A stretch of 64,000 nucleotides of DNA from Myxococcales bacterium. GTDB lineage: Bacteria; Myxococcota_A; Bradymonadia; UBA7976; UBA1532. Location of the stretch: positions 150,060 to 214,059 of the forward strand of contig JACKDN010000013.1 in the NCBI GenBank assembly GCA_020633465.1, given 5' to 3'. A program made the translations under genes and the position numbers. The notes under the pieces were generated by a model. It did not search any database. It was not told where the DNA came from and saw only the letters and a program-made list of their open reading frames with translations. This document shows, piece by piece, positions 42,394 through 50,155 of the stretch. Positions within the stretch are counted from its first letter, which is position 1; every line of letters begins with the position of its first letter.

Positions 42394-43023
42394 TCAGTAC
42401 GCGGGCAACGACGCTGGTATGTCGACTGTCACGTCCTCGGCCGGCCGTGCCTGCGCCAGGGAGTGGCCCGTGCAGACCGCTCGGTCGCGGGTCTGGTACA
42501 GATTCACGTCGTAGGCCTCGTGCAACCCATCGGTTCCGGGAAACTCGCGCACGGTGAGCGTGCAACCGCGCAGGTCCACGCCGAAGTCGATGATGAGGTG
42601 ACCCCCTGCACCCAGGGATACGAAGGCGCTGGCCGCGCCTCCCTCTTCGCACCGCGAACCGTCGTCGATTGCCGATCGGGCGTCGTGCCTGACGAACCGC
42701 GGAGCCTCTTCACCGTCGGATGGGCGGTCGCCCCGATAGCCAGAGGTCAGGGCGGCCGAGATGCCGCGGCGCGGCTCGCCGTCGCAGACGGCCACCATCC
42801 CGCAGATGTCAGAGCCCGTCGTGTAGTACCAAGGCTCGGGCCCGGCTTCCGAGAAGTCCCGAATCTCTACGAATCGGTAGGGCAATGCGTCCGTGCTGCC
42901 ATCGCCCACGAGCGCATCCGGGCAGGAGCAACTGCCGTCTTCGCGGCAATCGTCCCAATTCTGGGTGCAGCCAGTGGATGCAGCGCCCGCGAGGGCGACG
43001 CACAGGACGAATCGCCACTTCAC
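42394..43023 (-). CDS. small exported lipoprotein
   Basis: The GTG at 43023 opens VKWRFVLCVALAGAASTGC, a signal with lipobox STGC, and the 209-residue mature protein has nine cysteines (DDCREDGSCSCP, DICGMVAVCDGE, RCEEGG, GCTLTV, AVCTGH). The end half (GGHLIIDFGVDLRGCTLTV, DVNLYQTRDRAVC) reads like a compact beta domain. I do not recognise the family. No strong ribosome-binding site is visible, so expression may be low or the start may differ. Confidence 0.65.
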   Translation of the reverse strand: MKWRFVLCVALAGAASTGCTQNWDDCREDGSCSCPDALVGDGSTDALPYRFVEIRDFSEAGPEPWYYTTGSDICGMVAVCDGEPRRGISAALTSGYRGDRPSDGEEAPRFVRHDARSAIDDGSRCEEGGAASAFVSLGAGGHLIIDFGVDLRGCTLTVREFPGTDGLHEAYDVNLYQTRDRAVCTGHSLAQARPAEDVTVDIPASLPAY

Positions 43024-43112
43024 GTCACGTTCCAGCCGACCAGTGAGAGCACTTCGCGTTGCGTCTCGCCCATGGTCGGCTCCATCTCCGTCGCTGGGAT
43101 CAGGACGACCGG

Positions 43113-43646
43113 TCACACCGGCGCCAGTTCCGCCAAGTCGAAATCGAACCCAGGCAGCAGCGGCGAAGCTAGCGCCCCGTTCAACATCTCCTGCCCCTCG
43201 AGCCGCTCGCCGAAGCGGCGCTCGACGATGCCGTCCCAGTTCACCAGCCAGCACTCGGGCACGCCTGCTTCGGCGTAGAGCGCTCGTTTCGTGAGGTGCT
43301 CGTCGCCGACGTCGCGCGGCAGCACCTCGACGCACAGCAGCGGGATGCGATCGATCGGCCCCTCCTGGGCGTCCGAGATCGCTCCGGCCATCACGAACAG
43401 GTCCGGCTGCAGGATCCGTCCGGGCCCGAAGCGGATGTCGCAGGGGGCGTGGCCGACCGTGAAGCCCTCGACCGTCCGCGCCCAGGTCTCCAGCGCGACC
43501 AACAGCGTCTTCACCAGCCGCTGGTGCCGCCAGCTCGGCGTCGGCGCCTCGACGACCTCGCCGTCGACCAACTCCACGCGGCGCATCGTCTCGGGGCGCT
43601 GCAAGAACGCCGCTTCGGTCACCCGCCTTTGCCCATCTGCAGCCAT
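43113..43646 (-). CDS. Uma2-family (DUF820) endonuclease-like protein
   Basis: The 177-residue product has the Uma2 order: RRVELVDGEVVEAPTPSWRHQ, then GRILQPDLFVMA (catalytic Asp), IPLLCVEVLPRD (Glu), TKRALYAEAGVPECWLVNW (Lys, then the AGVPExW motif). Uma2 proteins are PD-(D/E)XK nuclease-fold proteins of unknown role, abundant in cyanobacteria and myxobacteria, often near mobile or defence genes. It is complete. No partner is evident. Confidence 0.87.
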   Translation of the reverse strand: MAADGQRRVTEAAFLQRPETMRRVELVDGEVVEAPTPSWRHQRLVKTLLVALETWARTVEGFTVGHAPCDIRFGPGRILQPDLFVMAGAISDAQEGPIDRIPLLCVEVLPRDVGDEHLTKRALYAEAGVPECWLVNWDGIVERRFGERLEGQEMLNGALASPLLPGFDFDLAELAPV

Positions 43647-43688
43647 GCCGCCGAGTGTACGCCGGCGCCGCCGCGATGACCACCCGAC

Positions 43689-45032
<1,344 letters not shown>

Positions 45033-45209
45033 GTTGGCCTCCTGGGCCGACTGTCGGCCGGCGCGCTAGGGTAACTCCATTCAGAGTCACGGTGTAAAGG
45101 CGAGTGGTGAGTCGCGGCGCCGGCGCCGCGGAAATGCTGTCACCTGCCGCCGATGTTCGTACACTCCGCAGCCGCGGCCAAGGGGCCGCCTCAAAAGGAA
45201 GGAGCCACC

Positions 45210-46244
45210 GTGCGTGGACTCGTCGCGCTCGTCGTCCTCGTCGCCGCCGCTCAGGCCCACGCGCAGGCGTGTCCCGCCGGCGCCGATCTGAAGGCCACCC
45301 AGGTGGTCGCCACCATCGCCGGCAAGCCGGTGAAGCTGTCCGAGGTCGACGCGCGGGCCGCGTCGGCGGTGTGCAAGGCCCGCATCACCTACCAGCAGGC
45401 GCTGCACGACGTGCGGCAGGAGGCGCTCGACGCGCTGATCGGCGAGCGGCTGGTCGAGGCGGCCGCCAAGAAGGCGGGCAAGTCGGCGCAGGCCTTCGTC
45501 GAGGCCGAGCTGGCGAAGGCGCCGCCGCCCAGCGAGGCGGACGTGCGGGCCGTCTTCGACCAGTACAAGGACCGCATGCCCAGCCAGGACTTCGACGAGA
45601 TGCGGCCGCAGATCGAGCAGGCGCTGGCGGGCCGCGCCAAGCAGGACGCCTTCGAGGCGATGGTCGGCCGGCTGCGCGACGAGGCCAAGGTGAGCGTGGA
45701 TCTGCCGCCGGTTCGGCTGCCGGTCGAGCCGATCGGTCCGAGCCGGGGGCCGAAGGACGCGCCGGTGACCATCGTGTCGTTCGCGGACTTCGAGTGCCCC
45801 TACTGCGGGCGGGCCGCGGCGACGGTCGAGGAGGTGCGGGCGAAGTACGGCGACAAGGTGCGGGTGGTGTTCCGCGACTTCCCGCTGGCCTTCCACGCGA
45901 GCGCGGTGCCGGCGGCGAAGGCGGCGCGCTGCGCGGACGCGCAGGGCAAGTTCTGGGCGATGCACGATCGGCTGTTCGAGAACCAGCGCGCGTTGACGCC
46001 GACGGATCTGACCGAGCACGCCAAGGGCGTGGGGCTGGACGCGGCGAAGTTCGCGGCGTGCATGGAGGACAAGGACGACGCGCTGCAGAAGGCGATCGAC
46101 GCGGACATGGAGGCGGGCAAGGCGGTGGGCGTGGAGGGGACGCCGGCGTTCTTCGTGAACGGTGTGATGGTGTCGGGGGCGCAGCCGGTGGAGGCGTTCG
46201 TGGAGATCATCGATCGGGAGTTGAAGGGGAAGGGGAAGAAGTAG
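45210..46244 (+). CDS. periplasmic DsbA-fold thiol oxidoreductase with N-terminal chaperone-like domain
   Basis: The GTG at 45210 follows GGAAGGAG; a shorter signal peptide (VRGLVALVVLVAAAQAHAQA) starts there, so the upstream in-frame codons are not needed. Residues about 25-160 look like a SurA/PpiC-type N-terminal helical domain (QALHDVRQEALDALIGERLV, DFDEMRPQIEQALAGRA). Residues about 175-344 are a DsbA-like thioredoxin fold with the active site FADFECPYCGRAA (CPYC) and a cis-proline loop GVEGTPAFFVNG. The product probably forms or isomerises disulfides in the many cysteine-rich exported proteins of this organism. Confidence 0.88.
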   Translation: MRGLVALVVLVAAAQAHAQACPAGADLKATQVVATIAGKPVKLSEVDARAASAVCKARITYQQALHDVRQEALDALIGERLVEAAAKKAGKSAQAFVEAELAKAPPPSEADVRAVFDQYKDRMPSQDFDEMRPQIEQALAGRAKQDAFEAMVGRLRDEAKVSVDLPPVRLPVEPIGPSRGPKDAPVTIVSFADFECPYCGRAAATVEEVRAKYGDKVRVVFRDFPLAFHASAVPAAKAARCADAQGKFWAMHDRLFENQRALTPTDLTEHAKGVGLDAAKFAACMEDKDDALQKAIDADMEAGKAVGVEGTPAFFVNGVMVSGAQPVEAFVEIIDRELKGKGKK

Positions 46245-46293
46245 GGGCGTGGGGGGGCGGCCTGCGGGCGTTGGCAGGGGGGGGGGGCGCGGG

Positions 46294-46520
46294 GGCGCGG
46301 CTTGGGGGAAGGTCAAGGTCAAGGTCGGGCGCGGCCTGCGGGCGTGTTGGCGGCTCGGGCGCTGGGGCGCGGCTTGGGGGAAGGTCAAGGTCAAGGTCAA
46401 GGTCGGGCGCGGCCTGCGGGCGTGGCGGCGGCTCGGGCGCTGGGGCGCGGCTTCGGGCACGGGCACGGTTTGCGGCCTGCGGGCGTCGCGGGGGAGCGGG
46501 GGTTGCTGCGCGGCTTGGGG
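46294..46520. repeat. tandem repeat with hexamer sub-repeats
   Basis: Three successive units begin at 46294, 46366 and 46444. The first two are about 72 and 78 bases and contain three and four copies of AAGGTC in a row; the rest of the unit is shared (GCGCGGCCTGCGGGCG, CGGCTCGGGCGCTGG). The third unit is degenerate and lacks AAGGTC. It occupies the gap between the DsbA-like gene and the TIR-like gene, and codes for nothing I would trust. Confidence 0.75.
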
Positions 46521-46599
46521 TGGGGGCGGGTAGTAAAGTAGTGGCCGGGGCCTGCGGCTGGTGGCAGGTTGGGGCACACGTGTCGAGGGGGGGAAAACC

Positions 46600-47202
46600 A
46601 TGGACGCACCGCACAAGACCTATCTGATTCACCATCCGGACCACGCCGAGCAGGCGAACCCGATCGCCGCGATGCTGGGCGACTCGCTGGTGGGCCGCAC
46701 GTCCGCCGACGCGGACGCGCCGATCGACCTGGGGGACGCCGAGGTGGTGGTGGTCCTCGTGACGTCGGGCGCGTTCCGCTCGGCGCGGGTGGACGCCGAG
46801 CTGGCGAGGGCGCTGCAGCTGGACGGGGCGGTGGCGCACGCCGCGCTGGTGGGCGTGCTGCACCCGGATTACGACTACCCGAGCCTGTCGAAGCGCACCG
46901 CGCTGGGCGCCGACGAGATGCTGCGGCGCACCGAGCCCAAGAGCAGCTCGTGGTGGCCGCACGACGCGCCGCAGCGGCTGGCGCAGGCGGTGGTCACGGA
47001 GTACGCGGTGATGCGGCCGTGGCCCGACGACGCCGAGACGCTGCAGACCTGGGTGCACGACGCCGCGCAGAACCACGGCCACGTGCCGCCGCCCCCGCTG
47101 GGCGCGCCGATGAGCGCCGACCTGGGCGCGGACGTCGTCGGTTGGAAGGCGGCCGGCGCCCCGAAGCTCGAGGACGCGGACGTGAGGCTCCAGGGCAAGT
47201 GA
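46600..47202 (+). CDS. TIR-like domain protein (possible DUF1863/ThsB relative)
   Basis: ATG at 46600, after GAGGGGGG. The 200-residue product opens HKTYLIHHPDHAEQANPIAA and has DAEVVVVLVTSGAFRSARVD and AELARALQLD, which fits the TIR fold: a first strand with a short acidic helix, then the hydrophobic strand and a helix starting with Glu where TIR NADases keep their catalytic Glu. VGVLHPDYDYP and WPHDAPQRLAQAVVTEYAVM are like the end of TIR-like DUF1863 domains. The assignment is tentative. No obvious ThsA-like effector or other defence gene is adjacent. Confidence 0.5.
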   Translation: MDAPHKTYLIHHPDHAEQANPIAAMLGDSLVGRTSADADAPIDLGDAEVVVVLVTSGAFRSARVDAELARALQLDGAVAHAALVGVLHPDYDYPSLSKRTALGADEMLRRTEPKSSSWWPHDAPQRLAQAVVTEYAVMRPWPDDAETLQTWVHDAAQNHGHVPPPPLGAPMSADLGADVVGWKAAGAPKLEDADVRLQGK

Positions 47203-47302
47203 TCGGCGCGCGGCATCGCGTGCTCGGCGCGCAAGGGCGGTGGGCGTTCGGGCGCCTCGTTGACGCGCCGGGACCCCCGCTGTCTGCCGGTGGCTCGCGA
47301 CA

Positions 47303-47357
47303 CCGCCGCGCTCGCTTGCCGTTGCCGTTGCCGTTGACGTCGCCGTCGCCGTCGCCG
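47303..47357. repeat. left arm of 55-base imperfect inverted repeat with hexamer repeats
   Basis: CCGCCGCGCTCG followed by tandem GCCGTT and GCCGTC hexamers. The reverse complement lies at 49554-49608, so the two arms bracket the amidohydrolase-CxxCC gene pair. Confidence 0.65.
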
Positions 47358-47395
47358 AGCCGCTCTCGGGTCGAGCCGACAGGAGCCCTGTTCAA

Positions 47396-48370
47396 GTGAT
47401 CCACCCGGTGCCCGGGGCGCCGCTCGACGAGCCGCCGCCCATCTGCCTCGCCAGCCTGGGTGAGGGCTTCCTGGCGAAGCCCTTGCCGGGGCTGGACGAT
47501 CCCGAGGGCGCGCGGCTGCCCGAGGCGCTGCCGCCGGTGGTGGACGCGCACGTGCACATCTTCCCGCCGCGTCTGTTCGAGGCGCTGTGGCGCTGGTTCG
47601 ACACCTGGGGCTGGCCGATCCGCTATCGGCTGCACGCCGAGCAGACGCTCGACTTCCTGCGGGCGCGCGGCGTGCGGCACATGGTGGCGCTGCACTACGC
47701 CCACAAGCCGGGCATGGCGCGCGCGCTCAACGCCTTCGTGGCCGAGGTGGCGGCGCGGCACGACGACGTCACCGCGGTGGCGACGGTGCACCCGGACGAC
47801 GACGATCCGGCGGGCATCCTGCGTGACGCGTTCGCGCTGGGGCTGCGCGGCGTGAAGCTGCACTGCCACGTGCAGTGCTTCGCGCCCGACGATCCGCGGC
47901 TCGAGCCCATCTACGCCGCCTGTGCGGCGCTGGGGCAGCCGATGGTGGTGCACGCGGGGCGCGAGCCCAAGAGCCCCGGCTACGCCTGTGATCCCCACGC
48001 GCTGTGCGCGGCCGAGCGCGTCGAGGCCGTGCTGCGCGCCTATCCCGCGCTCAAGTTGTGCGTGCCCCACCTGGGCTTCGACGAGTTCGCCGGCTATCAG
48101 CGGCTGGTCGAGCAGTACGACAACCTGTGGCTGGACACCACGATGACCCTGGCCGACTACTTCCACGTCGACTACGTGCAGGGCACGCCGCCGCGGCGCG
48201 TGATGGAGGCGCGGCCCGAGCGCGTGCTGTACGGCACCGACTTTCCCAACCTGCCCTACGCCTGGGATCGCGAGGTGGTGCGCGTGGCGCGCATGGGGCT
48301 GGACGAGCAGCGCCTCGCGCGGCTGCTGCACGGCGCGGCGAGCGAGCTGTTCGGCCTGGAGGTGGCGTGA
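47396..48370 (+). CDS. amidohydrolase-2 family metal hydrolase
   Basis: Starts with GTG after CAGGAG. The 324-residue protein has the amidohydrolase metal ligands in order: VVDAHVHIFPP (HxH), GVKLHCHVQ (Lys/His region), MVVHAGREP (His), LCVPHLGFDEF (His) and VLYGTDFPN (Asp). This matches the amidohydrolase 2 fold (PF04909), which hydrolyses or decarboxylates ring acids and related substrates. The stop overlaps the following gene's GTG by 4 bases. The true substrate cannot be inferred. Confidence 0.85.
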   Translation: MIHPVPGAPLDEPPPICLASLGEGFLAKPLPGLDDPEGARLPEALPPVVDAHVHIFPPRLFEALWRWFDTWGWPIRYRLHAEQTLDFLRARGVRHMVALHYAHKPGMARALNAFVAEVAARHDDVTAVATVHPDDDDPAGILRDAFALGLRGVKLHCHVQCFAPDDPRLEPIYAACAALGQPMVVHAGREPKSPGYACDPHALCAAERVEAVLRAYPALKLCVPHLGFDEFAGYQRLVEQYDNLWLDTTMTLADYFHVDYVQGTPPRRVMEARPERVLYGTDFPNLPYAWDREVVRVARMGLDEQRLARLLHGAASELFGLEVA

Positions 48371-49503
48371 AGGATCCCGACGCCGGCGTGCTGGGCGTCT
48401 CGATCCTCGAGGGCGCTCGCTTCTCGTGCCAGGGCACCGGCGCGTGCTGCAGCGGCTACGTCTACGGTCCCATCGAGGACGCCGTGGTGCGCGCCGTCGA
48501 GGGGCACCGCTTCACCGAGAACGCCGAGCACATCCACGGGCCCGAGGGCGCGTTCGAGGTGGTCGACATCGACGGCGAGCCCACCCGCGTGCTGCGCCGC
48601 GTGGGCCCGCGCTGCGTCTTCCTGGGCGCCGACAACCTGTGCGTCATCCATAAGGAGCTGGGCGCGCGCGCCAAGCCGGCGCTGTGCCGCGCCTATCCGC
48701 TGAACGTCGCGCTGGCGCCCGACGGCATCGCCTACGTCAGCCTCAACATGGAGTGCGGGGGCTTCCACGTCGGCTGCGACGGCGCGCCGCTCGAAGAGAC
48801 GCTGCCCGACGACCTGCCGGTGCTGCTGGCGCACCCGACGATGGTGGTGCCCGAGGTCGTGCGCATCGACGGCGACATCACGGTCGACTTCGAGGACGCG
48901 CTGGCCCTGGAGCAGACGTGGCTGGCCGACCTGGAGATCGACGCGGTGGGCCCGGCGACGCTGTTGCGCGCGCTGGCGGTGCGCATGGTGCGGCCGCAGG
49001 ACGGCCCGGCCATCACGCCGGCGCGCGGCTGGGCGCCGGCGAACGCTCACCCGATCGTCACGGCGCTGGTGCCCTGGGCCGAGGAGGAGCGTCAGGTGGC
49101 GCTGGCCGAGGGCAACCTGGTCGACGTCGAGCTGCACCGACGCGTGGGCGTCGCGGCCGAGGCGTGGCTGGCCGAGCAGGCGCCGCGCGGCACGCCGGGG
49201 CTGCAAGCGGGCGACGCCGGCGACCGGCTGACCCGGCTGCACCTGCAGAACGTGATCTTCGGCAAGGCGCTGCACAAGGCGCCGACGCTGATGGCGGGGC
49301 TCGGCTTGGAGGTCGTGAAGCTGGATCTGGCGATGCGGCTGGCGCTGCTGCTGGCCGGCGAGGCACCGGTGACGCCGGCCGAGGTGAACGAGGGGCTGCG
49401 GACGCTGAATCGCTGTCTGCGCCCGTCGGGGTTGGCGTCGCTGGGTGACGAGGTGGTGGAGTGTTGTGAGCGCGTGGTGAGAGCGTTGGCGGACGAGGCG
49501 TGA
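48367..49503 (+). CDS. YkgJ-like cysteine-cluster protein (CxxCC metal-binding)
   Basis: GTG in a GTGA overlap with the amidohydrolase. The first 150 residues have ARFSCQGTGACCSGYVYGP and CVFLGADNLCVIHKELGARA, then ALCRAYPLNVA, the C-x5-CC ... C-x6-C ... C pattern of YkgJ/FliB-type zinc- or iron-chelating domains. The C-terminal 230 residues are helical and carry no recognised motif. Such proteins may bind an iron-sulfur cluster or zinc, and coupling to the amidohydrolase suggests joint action on one pathway. Confidence 0.8.
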   Translation: MKDPDAGVLGVSILEGARFSCQGTGACCSGYVYGPIEDAVVRAVEGHRFTENAEHIHGPEGAFEVVDIDGEPTRVLRRVGPRCVFLGADNLCVIHKELGARAKPALCRAYPLNVALAPDGIAYVSLNMECGGFHVGCDGAPLEETLPDDLPVLLAHPTMVVPEVVRIDGDITVDFEDALALEQTWLADLEIDAVGPATLLRALAVRMVRPQDGPAITPARGWAPANAHPIVTALVPWAEEERQVALAEGNLVDVELHRRVGVAAEAWLAEQAPRGTPGLQAGDAGDRLTRLHLQNVIFGKALHKAPTLMAGLGLEVVKLDLAMRLALLLAGEAPVTPAEVNEGLRTLNRCLRPSGLASLGDEVVECCERVVRALADEA

Positions 49504-49553
49504 GGGGGGGCGTGGCGGTCGGTGGATGCGTCGCGATGGGTCCCGGGCTCTTC

Positions 49554-49608
49554 GGCGACGGCGACGGCGACGGCGACGGCAACGGCAACGGGTTGACGAG
49601 CGCGGCGG
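49554..49608. repeat. right arm of inverted hexamer repeat
   Basis: GGCGACGGCGAC and GGCAACGGCAAC hexamers, then CGAGCGCGGCGG at the end. It is the mirror of 47303-47357. Confidence 0.65.
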
Positions 49609-49659
49609 CGATCTGCGGTGGGTGGCGGGAGCGTTCGTCGGGATGAGTCAGGAGCCCTA

Positions 49660-50109
49660 TTGAAGATCTGGATCGACGCCGATGCGTGTCCGCGGGACGT
49701 GAAGGACGTGGTGTTCAAGGCGGCCGCGCGCAGGCAGGTCGAGGCCGTGATGGTGGCCAATCGGCCGTTGGCGACGCCGAAGAACCGCTTCGTCAGCAGC
49801 ATCGTGGTGAGTCAGGGCGCGGACGTGGCCGATGACTGGATCGCCGAGCGCGTGGCGGTCGAGGATCTGGTGATCACCGCGGACGTGCCGCTGGCGGCGC
49901 GCGTCGTCGAGAAGGGCGCCACGGGGCTGAACCCGCGCGGCGAGCTGTACGACGAGGACAACGTGCGCGAGCGGCTGAGCGTGCGCGACTTCATGACCGA
50001 GCTGCGGGACGCGGGCGTCGTCACCGGGGGGCCGGCGCCCTTCGGCACGAAGGACAAGCAGCGCTTCGCGAACGCGCTGGATCGCGAGCTGACTCGATTG
50101 CTGCGGTAG
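49660..50109 (+). CDS. yaiI: YaiI/YqxD family protein (DUF188)
   Basis: I use the TTG at 49660: CAGGAG lies 6 bases ahead, and the protein then starts MKIWIDADACPRDVKDVVFK as family members do. The 149 residues, the family's normal length, include VVSQGADVADDWIAERV, EDLVITADVPLAARVV and TGLNPRGELYDEDNV, the hallmarks of UPF0178 (PIN-like fold). Function unproven; it is probably a nuclease. Sited downstream of the CxxCC gene but separated by the repeat arm. Confidence 0.9.
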   Translation: MKIWIDADACPRDVKDVVFKAAARRQVEAVMVANRPLATPKNRFVSSIVVSQGADVADDWIAERVAVEDLVITADVPLAARVVEKGATGLNPRGELYDEDNVRERLSVRDFMTELRDAGVVTGGPAPFGTKDKQRFANALDRELTRLLR

Positions 50110-50155
50110 GCGGCCGCGGCGTCTCCAGCGCGCGCGGACGTCGACGTTGGCGCGC

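Noticed and set aside
46249..46560. Short plus-strand frames in the tandem repeat
   Set aside because: Gly/Arg/Val low-complexity translations of the repeat; no ribosome-binding site, and repeat units are not multiples that keep a protein motif.
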